The notes under the pieces: generated by a model
Seen by the model: the letters and a program-made list of their open reading frames with translations, nothing else
Told to the model about the DNA's origin: nothing
Databases searched by the model: none
Source of the DNA: CAYTPE01 sp964439885
GTDB taxonomy: Bacteria; Patescibacteriota; Patescibacteriia; Magasanikbacterales; GWA2-37-8
Length of the DNA: 34,152 nt
Direction: 5' to 3'
NCBI GenBank assembly: GCA_964439885.1
Contig: CAYTPE010000004.1
Coordinates: 1 to 34,152 of the forward strand
Shown: piece after piece, positions 22,243 to 29,896 of the stretch
How the letters are laid out: each line of letters begins with the position of its first letter
Numbering within the stretch: position 1 is the first letter of the stretch
Translations under genes and position numbers: made by a program

Positions 22243-23532
22243 TTATCCTCGATCTTCAACGGGTAGATTAAAAGCAATCGTAGCTATTTTAATAAAGGTA
22301 AGAGCTTCTTGTAAATTCCTTTCTACTTCTTCTTGATCGTTACCTTTTACAGTCAAAATGCCGATACTATGGTCATAGCCATCGGGAGGTGCTTTAAAAA
22401 TTTTCCCTTGGGGTGTTTCGAAATAAAGATCGATAAAGTATGGCTTGCTATACAGAACTTTATCGACATTTATATCCATGACACGACATGTAACGTCAGA
22501 CAAAAAACGGTAAGATACGAGATATATTAGTGGCTTTGGTGTTTTATTGGCGATAACTGGTAATCCAAGCGCAATTCTGGCGGCATTTTCTATCAAATCA
22601 ACCCCCCAGACTAGCTTTGAATACAAATAGATTTCACTCAAACCCATTCTTAGATTTACTTCAATTGGTACAGCAGTTCCATCCGGTTTAGATTTTGCTT
22701 CAAAATGAATGCAGCCGTTTTTAACCCCAAATTTCTCCAGAGTTTTGAGAGCCATTTTTTTAAGCGCTTCTTGCCTTTCCGTCGAAAGGTGTGAAGGTGA
22801 ATTCCATCCCTTTTCAACAAAAAATGGTTCAATTGTCTTAACGTTATCAATGACCGAAATATACTTGACTTCACCATTTTGAAGTAATATATCGATATCA
22901 ACCTCATCTCCTTCTATTTATTGTTCGACTAAAATATCAAAACTTGGCCACTCTGGTGCCAGCCAAAAGGTATGAATATCTTCCTTAATTTTGTTAAAGC
23001 TCTGAATAAGTTCGTTTTTGTCTTCAACCTTGGACACAAAGGCGCTGCAAGCACCGTAAACTGGTTTAATAACCAATGGAAAAGATAGCTTAGGGTCAAG
23101 ATTAGTGACATCGTCCTTGCTGTGCAACATTTGATGGAGTGGTGCAGGGATATTGTACTGTGAGCATTTCTCGCGAAATGAAAATTTATTTTTTATTTCA
23201 TTATTTATCTTGCATGGAATCCCAATCCAGTTAAAGTGATCGATAATTCTTGAAACTAAGGGAGTACACTCTTCCCAGAATGTTAAGGCACCACCTATGA
23301 GAACTTCTTTCCTTTGGTTCTGAAATTCTTCTACCTTTTGGATGCACTCCTCCGGGTTATTTAAATCAGCGATAATCCAATAATCCACAAACTCAGACGC
23401 AAAATCAGGAATGTCGCGATTGAGACAAACTATTTTTAGACCGCTCTTTTTTAGGTTTTCAAGAATAAACTTTTCCTGAAGCGAGCAAGGATGAACAAGT
23501 AAAATTGTTTTCTCGGCAAGCGTCACGCTCAT
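22243..23532 (-). pseudogene. ATP-grasp ligase interrupted by one in-frame TAA
   Basis: Two open stretches, 23532-22918 and 22917-22243, are in the same frame and read as one 429-residue ATP-grasp protein split by a single TAA at 22920-22918. The N-terminal half has a pre-ATP-grasp fold (KTILLVHPCSLQEKFIL) and the ATP-binding strand FPLVIKPVYGACS; it stops within DILVEQ. The same frame resumes with IEGDEVDIDILLQNGEV, which is where ATP-grasp enzymes usually read VEEYIEGDE, so a Tyr codon TAT or TAC most probably became TAA. The C-terminal half holds the metal-binding PIEVNLRMG and the rest of the domain without further damage. It follows the SpeD-like gene by 32 bp. Likely a carboxylate-amine ligase; it may be a recent nonsense mutant, a sequencing error, or a read-through gene. 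Confidence 0.8.
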
Positions 23533-23564
23533 AGGAACTACTGTTCGGTGTTGGTGGGGATGGC

Positions 23565-23921
23565 TTAATCTCCAACCTTAACTTCTTTCCAAACAATCTC
23601 GGTGGCTGAGAAAAACTGTTTGGTAAATTCAACAGCTCTTTCGACATCGAACTCTTTACAAGTGTATATATCTGCACTGAAGAAGGGGGTTGGTTCATCC
23701 CATGCATAAAAATGGCACCCTGATGTTTCCCAATGTACCCAACCCGACCACCCGAATTTAGGCGATTGGTGTGTGAATGGTTCCATCAATAAATTCATTT
23801 TAAGTTCGACTGAGAGCTGGGAAAGGTAATCGCTTATTAGCTGATTGCTGATAAGATCATTTCGTTTCCCCTCAATAACCAATCTTTGACGAACAATGTC
23901 TGGAGCAAGATTTTTCCACAT
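23565..23921 (-). CDS. SpeD-like pyruvoyl decarboxylase homologue, 118 aa
   Basis: The product resembles bacterial S-adenosylmethionine decarboxylase proenzymes (SpeD): RLVIEGKR for the first strand, W-E65-T66-S67-G-C-H-F-Y-A-W-D-E in place of the SESHxxIHTWPE self-cleavage segment, and FFSADIYTCKEFD in place of the VDVFTCG strand. Ser67 aligns with the serine that becomes pyruvoyl, and Cys88 with the catalytic Cys. The His five residues after the serine in SpeD is Tyr72, and the His right after it is Gly68, so substrate or processing probably differs. SpeD relatives that act as arginine or ornithine decarboxylases are known from other bacteria. It is paired with an ATP-grasp gene downstream and has its own promoter. 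Confidence 0.7.
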   Translation of the reverse strand: MWKNLAPDIVRQRLVIEGKRNDLISNQLISDYLSQLSVELKMNLLMEPFTHQSPKFGWSGWVHWETSGCHFYAWDEPTPFFSADIYTCKEFDVERAVEFTKQFFSATEIVWKEVKVGD

Positions 23922-23957
23922 AATTAGGATAGTTATATTAAAATTAAGGTAGGCATT

Positions 23958-23986
23958 ATGTTACTCCAAGCGGTGCAAATTGTCAA
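23958..23986 (-). promoter_or_regulatory. Promoter of the SpeD-like/ATP-grasp operon
   Basis: On the minus strand TTGACA (23986-23981), 17 bp, TAACAT (23963-23958); about 30 nt of leader precede the start at 23921. Confidence 0.72.
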
Positions 23987-24027
23987 TATCTTTAGCCATT
24001 ACCTATTTAGATAACCAAATTTTTTCA

Positions 24028-25389
24028 CTACTCTCGTATAACCTCATACATGCTCGGAATCATAGGCACAAGCATCTCGTCGAGCGTTATATTTTTCGCT
24101 CTGTTGAGGTAAAATTCAATGTCGCGCTCAAGCTCATAAAGAGGCACATCCCAACTCGTCGCCGGAATTCCGCCCGGCAACTGCACCAGTGCCGCGTCGC
24201 CCAAAAAGGTCTTGGTGTTAATTGTGCCAACCCGTTCCGCTTCATCTCCCTGGCCTACCTGCCGCAACACCCGCTGCCATGCGTGCTTAATGGCTGTTAA
24301 ATCTTGCACTTGGCAAAAACCGCCGAAGCACTTGAAGCCATAATAGAGCGAGATGACAAGATAGCATAGAAGCATCCCCGGCATGAGCTGCTTGCTCTTT
24401 AATGCCGCGGCGATAGAGTCCGCCTTCCACGGTATCGCGATAGTGTCGTCTTCGCTTTTTAGAGTCCCTTCGTACAGGAAGAGCGCTACACGATGAAAAT
24501 GTGTATCGATACCCCAGAAGAAAAAACTGCCGCGTTTTGTCTCTTCATTGAAGCCGCCCCGCAGATCCACAAACTCGCTGCTGGCGACGCTGCGCATGGT
24601 TGTGTCGAAGAATAGTTTGTACAAGAGCGAACTTTCGTCTGTCAGATGACGGAGCATTGTCTGGGTTACTACTGTTTCGATCTCTATATATATTAGTTCT
24701 GGGGAAGCATTGTGTGTATGCCAGAGTGTCTTCCATAACCGATTGTTAAACCGGCTTATCTGCTCCACAAGCGTACTACTTCCCATCACGGCAGGGTCAG
24801 AAAAAGCGGCTTTAACAAATGGCGTGATACCATTCGCTTTGGGCAACGTGCTTTGAATATTTTCCTTGGAAAGCGCGGGTGTAGCATACACTACTCGGCG
24901 CTTATCTTTATCCGAAAAAAGCGCAGCACGACAAAGGTGGCCATGAGCATCGTGCCACACCACCCCTTTGGGGTATCCATCTTTATTGTTGAGCGAAATG
25001 CTCGAAAATGACAACACGACAACATGTTTGAGTTGCAGCTGCGCGGCGCTCATAATACCGAGCGCTTGGAGTAAATCGGCGTTGAGCCAGAACGGATCCT
25101 GAAGCCAGCTGTGATGGTCGGTGGTGGACACAATTGGAAATTCATCAAGCTGCGCTTTCACTTCTTCTGATAATTGTTTTCCCAAACGCTCATCCACTAT
25201 ATCGCTTATCACCTTTATCGCCTCACGTCGACGTTCACTGAACGTATCGCCATGCCAATCATAAAGACGCTGTACATAGTCGTAAAGCGTCTTGTGGCCA
25301 TGTTCACGCATGACTTCGGCGAACACGGTTTGTTTGGCAAAAATTTTTTTTCGCAATTCCGCCACCTGCCCGGCGGAGAAAGATGTCAT
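24028..25389 (-). CDS. Hypothetical protein, 453 aa, coupled to ileS
   Basis: I do not recognise this family. The start codon lies 4 bp after the ileS stop, so the two are almost certainly co-transcribed. The protein looks soluble, with no signal peptide; one hydrophobic stretch, MPGMLLCYLVISLYYGF (about 345-361), could be a buried helix or a single span. Possible functional residues are the His-rich segments TTDHHSWLQDPFW (about 90-102) and VVWHDAHGHLCRAALF (about 144-159), and the Cys pair in FKCFGGFCQVQD. The combination of His/Asp clusters suggests a metal or nucleotide enzyme, but this is not enough to name it. Distribution in other genomes, especially next to ileS, would be informative. 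Confidence 0.7.
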   Translation of the reverse strand: MTSFSAGQVAELRKKIFAKQTVFAEVMREHGHKTLYDYVQRLYDWHGDTFSERRREAIKVISDIVDERLGKQLSEEVKAQLDEFPIVSTTDHHSWLQDPFWLNADLLQALGIMSAAQLQLKHVVVLSFSSISLNNKDGYPKGVVWHDAHGHLCRAALFSDKDKRRVVYATPALSKENIQSTLPKANGITPFVKAAFSDPAVMGSSTLVEQISRFNNRLWKTLWHTHNASPELIYIEIETVVTQTMLRHLTDESSLLYKLFFDTTMRSVASSEFVDLRGGFNEETKRGSFFFWGIDTHFHRVALFLYEGTLKSEDDTIAIPWKADSIAAALKSKQLMPGMLLCYLVISLYYGFKCFGGFCQVQDLTAIKHAWQRVLRQVGQGDEAERVGTINTKTFLGDAALVQLPGGIPATSWDVPLYELERDIEFYLNRAKNITLDEMLVPMIPSMYEVIRE

Positions 25390-25393
25390 AGTA

Positions 25394-28381
25394 CTATTTT
25401 TGAATTCCTACCGTCAGTGACGCGCCATCAAGTTCAAGAGTACTACCATTTTCAATCGTGCTTACAAGGGTAACATTGTCCGCGAGCGTAGCGGCTTTCA
25501 GATCGTTCGCCACGTGCTCCACCCATTCGGACGTATTTTTATCAGTCGCGTAGTGCACAGCGATGCGATCGTTTATCGTGAGTCCGGCTTCTTTGCGCAG
25601 TTGATTTACCGCGCGAACAATTTCACGTAGCCATCCTTCTCTCTTCAATTCTTCGGTCACATTCGTATCGAGCCACACGGTGAGTTCGCCATCGGCTTTT
25701 TCCACAAAGGTTTTTTCGGTAGCTGCTTCAGCAAAATCTACCACTTTCACGTTCAATTCATCCGCAATAATAGCGCGTAAATCTTCATGCACGTTTTCTT
25801 TGTTGAAAAGAAGCGTGCCGAGTGGTTGGCGCACTTTGAGCTTCGTCTCGGCACGCAGCGCCAGGCCCATCTCCACAATTTTGCGTGCCAGCGCCATGTG
25901 ATCCAAAATCGCTGGCTCGTGGTGTTCAGGTTTTGCAATTGGCCACGGCTGCAGGTGAACTGATTCTATTGGCTTTGAACTATTGGCTATGGACTGCCAA
26001 ACTTTCTCTGCAATAAACGGCGTAAACGGCGCCGTAAGCTTCGCCAGCGTCTCAAGCACCTCTTTGAGGGTACTTAGGGCGTGCTGCTTGTCTTCTTCAT
26101 TCTCGCCTTTGAAGCGGTCGCGACTGCGGCGAACGTACCATTGAGACAGTTCCATAATAAATTCAAGAATCGGACGTGTTGCCTTGGGAGTGTCGTAATG
26201 ATCCATCGCGTCGGTCACTTCGCCGACTAGCACATGCAATTTAGCTAGGACCCATTTATCAAGTACATTATTCGACTTTGGACTTCGGACTGTGGACTCT
26301 GAGCTATTACCAGCAAATAGTTGGTAGAATTCTAAGACGTTCGACAAGGTGTTTACCACTTTATTGTACACCTCGCGCACTTCACGTTCATTAAAAAACA
26401 AATCATCCGCTTGCATTACGACGCTACCCATGAGATAAAAACGAAGCGCATCCACGCCATAGGTATCAATAATTTTCCAGGGATCAGGATAGTTCTGCTT
26501 TGACTTGGAAAGCTTTTCACCTTTTTCGTTGAGAATCGTGCCAGTTGTGACACAGTTTTCAAAACTCACCTCGTCAAAAAGTAACACCGCCATGGCGTGC
26601 ATATAATAGAACCAGGCACGCGTCTGCGCGATGTACTCGGCAATGAACTGGCCAGGGAATCGTGCCTTGAATTCCTCTTTGTTTTGGAACGGATAGTGAA
26701 ATTCCGCAAAGGGCATGGAAGCAGATTCCACCCAACAATCAATTACTTCGGGAATGCGCTCCATCTCGCCGTCGCACTTGTCACACTTTAGTTTCACTTG
26801 GTCGACAACATGTTTATGCAGATCAATCTCTTCAACTTTATCGGTAGAAAAAACATGATCAAAATTAGTAGCTTTTTCTTTGAGCTCTTTGACACTGCCA
26901 ACACACACAACATTCTTACAATCCGCGTTGGTACATTTCCAAAATGGCAGCGGTGTTGCCCAATAGCGATTGCGTGAAATATTCCAATCAGGCGCGGTCT
27001 CCAAAATATTTTTGAAGCGGCCTTCTTTGAGGTGCTCAGGGTACCAATTAATTTTTTCGTTGAGCTTGATCATCTTCTCTTTCACTTTTTGGATGTTGAC
27101 AAACCACGCCGAGATAGCATTGTAGAAAAGCGGGGTCTCACAGCGCCAGCAGTGTGGGTAGGAGTGCGTGTATTGCGGCTTGTCAAAAAGAAGTCCGCGA
27201 TTTTCTAAATCTTTTTTAATTTCCTTTTCCGCTTTTTTAAAGTATTGGCCACGCAAAAATTCCGGCGCCACTTCATTGAACTCACCTTTTTCGTTGAGCA
27301 TCGGGACCATCGGCAGGTCCAACTTCAAACCAAGGTTATAGTCATCCTCACCATAGATAACGGCGGTATGAACGACGCCCGTGCCATCTTCGGTCGTCAC
27401 GAAATCCGCGTCTGCAACATAGTAAGCTTTCTTCCCGGTTTCTTTCATCGCTGGCATGTCGAAGAGTGGTTCGTATTCAATACCAATCAAATCCTTACCT
27501 GTGAGTACCCTATCTTTTACGATTTGAAATCCATCAGATTTAACCACAGATTTGGCACGTTCTTTTGCAACTACCACATACTTCGCATCGTACTCGTTTG
27601 TGGTATCTGACTGATTTTCAGTCTGCAATGTATCAATCGCAAGTACATACTCAATATCTTTCCCAACAGCCAACGCCACATTGCCCGGCAGTGTCCATGG
27701 CGTAGTCGTCCAAGCTAAAATATAAGTGTTCTCTGGCAAACCATACTTCTTTGGGTTTTTCACTTTAAACTTTGCTGTTGCGCTCTCTTCCGTAATATCT
27801 TTATAACTATTATCCATCGCAATCTCAGCTTTCGATACTGGCGTCTCGCAATGGGGGCAGTACATCAGCACCTTGCGGCCTTCGTAGATAAGCCCTTTGT
27901 CCCAAATCGTTTTGAGCGCCCACCACACACTCTCCATATACGTCGAGTCCATGGTTTTGTATGCATTGTCAAACTCGACCCAGCGACCGATACGGTCCAC
28001 CATCTTTTTCCATTCTTGCGTATACGTCAACACTTTGGAGCGGCAGGCTTCGTTAAATTTTTCTATCCCCCACTCATCAATTTCTTTTTTACCAGAAATT
28101 TTTAATTCTTTCTCAATCAAATTTTCGATCGGAAGCCCGTGGCAATCCCAACCCCAACGGCGGCGCACGCGGTAACCCTTCATCGTCCAGTAGCGTGGTA
28201 CAACGTCTTTAATGACAGAGCTCAAAATATGCCCATAATGCGGCAACCCCGTCGCAAACGGCGGGCCATCGTAAAACACGTACGGTTTATTTTCCGGACG
28301 CTCGAATACCGATTTTTCGAAGGTTTTGTCTTTGTCCCAAAATTCGAGGATTTTTTGTTCTTCTAAATTAGCATTGTACAT
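25394..28381 (-). CDS. ileS: Isoleucine--tRNA ligase, eukaryote-like type
   Basis: Class Ia synthetase charging tRNA-Ile, with an editing domain. The 995-aa product has H48-Y-G-H51 as the HIGH motif in TGLPHYGHILSS, the WGWDCHGLPIENLIEKEL sequence typical of the eukaryote-like (IleS2) lineage, the CP1 editing domain with LAWTTTPWTLPGNVALAV (about 227-244), Zn-type Cys clusters CPHCETP and CTNADCKN, the KMSKS loop as EKLSKSKQNYPDP, and a tRNA-binding C-terminal domain. IleS2 enzymes are often less sensitive to mupirocin. Two segments inside the gene (25966-26000, 26274-26301) consist of heptanucleotide repeats and encode Ser/Pro-rich linkers in the C-terminal half. It follows a lipoprotein gene by 18 bp; a T-box leader precedes that gene. 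Confidence 0.96.
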   Translation of the reverse strand: MYNANLEEQKILEFWDKDKTFEKSVFERPENKPYVFYDGPPFATGLPHYGHILSSVIKDVVPRYWTMKGYRVRRRWGWDCHGLPIENLIEKELKISGKKEIDEWGIEKFNEACRSKVLTYTQEWKKMVDRIGRWVEFDNAYKTMDSTYMESVWWALKTIWDKGLIYEGRKVLMYCPHCETPVSKAEIAMDNSYKDITEESATAKFKVKNPKKYGLPENTYILAWTTTPWTLPGNVALAVGKDIEYVLAIDTLQTENQSDTTNEYDAKYVVVAKERAKSVVKSDGFQIVKDRVLTGKDLIGIEYEPLFDMPAMKETGKKAYYVADADFVTTEDGTGVVHTAVIYGEDDYNLGLKLDLPMVPMLNEKGEFNEVAPEFLRGQYFKKAEKEIKKDLENRGLLFDKPQYTHSYPHCWRCETPLFYNAISAWFVNIQKVKEKMIKLNEKINWYPEHLKEGRFKNILETAPDWNISRNRYWATPLPFWKCTNADCKNVVCVGSVKELKEKATNFDHVFSTDKVEEIDLHKHVVDQVKLKCDKCDGEMERIPEVIDCWVESASMPFAEFHYPFQNKEEFKARFPGQFIAEYIAQTRAWFYYMHAMAVLLFDEVSFENCVTTGTILNEKGEKLSKSKQNYPDPWKIIDTYGVDALRFYLMGSVVMQADDLFFNEREVREVYNKVVNTLSNVLEFYQLFAGNSSESTVRSPKSNNVLDKWVLAKLHVLVGEVTDAMDHYDTPKATRPILEFIMELSQWYVRRSRDRFKGENEEDKQHALSTLKEVLETLAKLTAPFTPFIAEKVWQSIANSSKPIESVHLQPWPIAKPEHHEPAILDHMALARKIVEMGLALRAETKLKVRQPLGTLLFNKENVHEDLRAIIADELNVKVVDFAEAATEKTFVEKADGELTVWLDTNVTEELKREGWLREIVRAVNQLRKEAGLTINDRIAVHYATDKNTSEWVEHVANDLKAATLADNVTLVSTIENGSTLELDGASLTVGIQK
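25966..26000. repeat. Heptanucleotide repeat inside ileS (site A)
   Basis: Five 7-nt units: CTATTGG, CTTTGAA, CTATTGG, CTATGGA, CTGCCAA. Encodes an IANSSKPIES segment on the minus strand. Word-for-word relatives occur at 21143-21170. Confidence 0.72.
26274..26301. repeat. Heptanucleotide repeat inside ileS (site B)
   Basis: Four 7-nt units: GACTTTG, GACTTCG, GACTGTG, GACTCTG. Encodes SSESTVRSPKS on the minus strand, a linker between the catalytic core and the anticodon-binding domain. Confidence 0.72.
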
Positions 28382-28399
28382 ACAGTTTCTATTTAAACA

Positions 28400-29200
28400 T
28401 CACAACAATTCATCGGGTGGACAGGCGTTTTCACAAACAACTGTACTTTTAAATAAATCCACCCTGCCCGTGACGCAGTCGGATTTTTGTCTCTGTTTCT
28501 GTGTAGGAACCCATCCTTCGAGCATCGCTACGCCTACAATCGGCTTATATACAACAGATGCCGGTTCAATATCAGGGTGACATGTTCGCAGCAGCGCGAG
28601 AGCCGACTCACATTGTGCTACTGTCTGTGGCAGAACCTTTTGATCTAGTGATATTAGATTGCTGGTGGAAATATCTCCCCACGGATACTGAGTAAGTGTT
28701 GAGCCGGGCACACGACCGCCTGCCGGCTGTGGTTCAGACGGTTTGATTGTTTCACTTTTTTCACGTTGATTAAGTATCTCACTCACAGTTTGGTCCTCAA
28801 GGGTGTGGAGATCTTTCTTTTTAACTAAAACATAATCCACTCCGTTGCTTGAATCAAGATATATATCACTTGGCATGTAATAATAATATACATCAAAAGA
28901 AAGCCCTACGTCTGCGCCATACGCGACTTCCCGTGCACGAATTGTATATGGAAAAATATGCTTAGAATAATATTCTTCGCTCAGAGCATTAACTTCCATA
29001 AAACGTCGTTTCCAGGCTTCGAAATATTTCTTTTCCGTTTCGCTAGGCGTAAAGCTCGCGATCCTCTTCTGCGCAATTTCGGTTTCGTGTTGGCAAAAAT
29101 TAACCGCAGTCTCAGTGAGCGACAATTTTTCTACTGGGCGCACTGCACACCCGCCTCCCACGAGGATTGCGCCAACTGCTAATAGTATTATTTTACGCAT
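28400..29200 (-). CDS. Lipoprotein between T-box leader and ileS, 266 aa
   Basis: The frame is open from 29296, but the ATG at 29200 gives a proper lipoprotein signal MRKIILLAVGAILVGGGC with lipobox VGGG-C at Cys18; the upstream start would add residues encoded inside the T-box leader. The mature part is rich in Tyr, Glu and Lys, with a VYYYYMPSDIYLDSSNG segment and a C-terminal Cys cluster (CESALALLRTC, SDCVTGRV, VVCENACPP) suggestive of disulfides. I do not recognise a family. It is the first gene after the T-box terminator and the stop is 18 bp before ileS, so it should share the ileS regulation. Confidence 0.78.
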   Translation of the reverse strand: MRKIILLAVGAILVGGGCAVRPVEKLSLTETAVNFCQHETEIAQKRIASFTPSETEKKYFEAWKRRFMEVNALSEEYYSKHIFPYTIRAREVAYGADVGLSFDVYYYYMPSDIYLDSSNGVDYVLVKKKDLHTLEDQTVSEILNQREKSETIKPSEPQPAGGRVPGSTLTQYPWGDISTSNLISLDQKVLPQTVAQCESALALLRTCHPDIEPASVVYKPIVGVAMLEGWVPTQKQRQKSDCVTGRVDLFKSTVVCENACPPDELL

Positions 29201-29217
29201 AATTTTTCTATATGAAA

Positions 29218-29406
29218 TAAAAAACACGCTAAAATTGCGTGCCAAGAGTCCTTCTTCGCCAAGGCTACGAAGGACGGTACCATCTTGTGCTTTCACTTGC
29301 TTACAGCTATAACGGGCTTACCCGTGGAAGTCTACCCCTCTTCGCTCACATAGAGCGAAGTAAGATCTTTTCCAAGCTACCCGTTGATAGCGGGTCGTTG
29401 CTTCTA
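29218..29406 (-). promoter_or_regulatory. T-box riboswitch leader of the lipoprotein-ileS operon
   Basis: The minus-strand leader is about 190 nt. The T-box antiterminator is complete: CAAGA (29287-29283) pairs with TCTTG (29247-29243), GTCCTTC (29275-29269) pairs with GAAGGAC (29254-29248), and the only unpaired bases between are a one-sided 7-nt bulge TGGTACC (29282-29276). This is the T-box form UGGN-ACC; UGGU pairs with the ACCA end of an uncharged tRNA with discriminator A, as in tRNA-Ile. An upstream hairpin ACCCG/CGGGT (29395-29379) shows AUC, an Ile codon, followed by A in its loop CTATCAA. A second hairpin CTTCGCTC/GAGCGAAG and a third ACGGG/CCCGT follow. A terminator stem CACGC/GCGTG (29241-29225) with a T run ends it. 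The specifier assignment and the absence of a classical stem I are the uncertain parts. Confidence 0.75.
29225..29241 (-). terminator. T-box terminator hairpin
   Basis: On the minus strand CACGC (29241-29237), 7-nt loop, GCGTG (29229-29225), then a T run (29224-29218), 18 bp before the lipoprotein start. It directly abuts the antiterminator 3' arm. Confidence 0.7.
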
Positions 29407-29412
29407 AGAAGA

Positions 29413-29441
29413 AGCATACCAAGAACACCTTGTTTTGTCAA
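29413..29441 (-). promoter_or_regulatory. Promoter of the T-box/lipoprotein/ileS operon
   Basis: On the minus strand TTGACA (29441-29436), 17 bp, TATGCT (29418-29413); transcription start near 29406. Confidence 0.83.
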
Positions 29442-29475
29442 AATATTATGCGTACTTTTAACCCTTCAACTTACC

Positions 29476-29505
29476 CATATTTTCTTTTAACTGAGCGAAA
29501 ATATG
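29476..29505 (-). other. AT-rich hairpin after the 110-aa gene
   Basis: A perfect 9-bp stem CATATTTTC/GAAAATATG with a 12-nt loop immediately follows the stop of the small gene. It may protect or end that transcript; there is no T run. Confidence 0.35.
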
Positions 29506-29507
29506 CT

Positions 29508-29840
29508 TTAACGCTTGCGCGTACTCCCCAATATGCGCATAGACGCTCTCATCGGCTGTTTTTTGCTCATTTTAGGCTTAATTTCGCGCAAAATAGTTCC
29601 TACTAAACGTTCCGCTGCCAGGATGGTGTTTGACTGAGGCTCTTTTTTAAGAGTTTCGACCAGCGGCAGAAGCTCCTCGACAGCACGATTTAGTCGCCAA
29701 TCGCCCATTTTTCGCTGCTCAAAAAGGACCGTGACACGCTCTCGGTCAAGTGATGGGTACATAAAGTTTCTTGTAGCCTCACGAAAGGCGAAATTATGGT
29801 CAGTTCCGATGTCTTCTGGCATAATGGCGAAGGTTGCCAA
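29508..29840 (-). CDS. Hypothetical protein, 110 aa
   Basis: A small basic soluble protein that I do not recognise. It has no signal peptide or membrane span. A Leu-rich helix (LNRAVEELLPLVETLKK, about 50-66) is followed by another (ILAAERLVGTILREI) and a basic tail, KPKMSKKQPMRASMRILGSTRKR in part, suggesting nucleic-acid or ribosome contact, although this is only a compositional hint. The in-frame Met at residue 7 is an alternative start. It is divergent from rpiB, and possible promoters for both overlap in the 56-bp gap. Confidence 0.6.
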   Translation of the reverse strand: MATFAIMPEDIGTDHNFAFREATRNFMYPSLDRERVTVLFEQRKMGDWRLNRAVEELLPLVETLKKEPQSNTILAAERLVGTILREIKPKMSKKQPMRASMRILGSTRKR

Positions 29841-29862
29841 AGGGATAAAAAAGGGTTAAACT
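29834..29862 (+). promoter_or_regulatory. Promoter of rpiB
   Basis: TTGCCA (29834-29839), 17 bp, TAAACT (29857-29862), giving a leader of about 28 nt. Confidence 0.6.
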
Positions 29863-29863
29863 A

Positions 29864-29892
29864 AGTATAGACTAAAAAATATTTTTTGACCA
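29864..29892 (-). promoter_or_regulatory. Possible promoter of the 110-aa gene
   Basis: On the minus strand TGGTCA (29892-29887), 17 bp, TATACT (29869-29864). Would overlap the rpiB leader, making a divergent promoter pair. Confidence 0.45.
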
Positions 29893-29896
29893 TTGT

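Noticed and set aside
22918..22920. Alternative genetic code explaining the internal stop
   Set aside because: Recoding known in CPR relatives affects UGA, not UAA, and every other gene here ends normally at TAA, TAG or TGA.
22243..23532. Frameshift between two ATP-grasp fragments
   Set aside because: Both fragments are in the same frame; only one TAA separates them and the protein text continues without a shift.
29218..29406. 6S RNA or other stand-alone small RNA instead of a riboswitch
   Set aside because: Length fits 6S RNA, but there is no single long hairpin with a central bubble, and the T-box antiterminator with its exact 7-nt bulge explains the 3' half much better.
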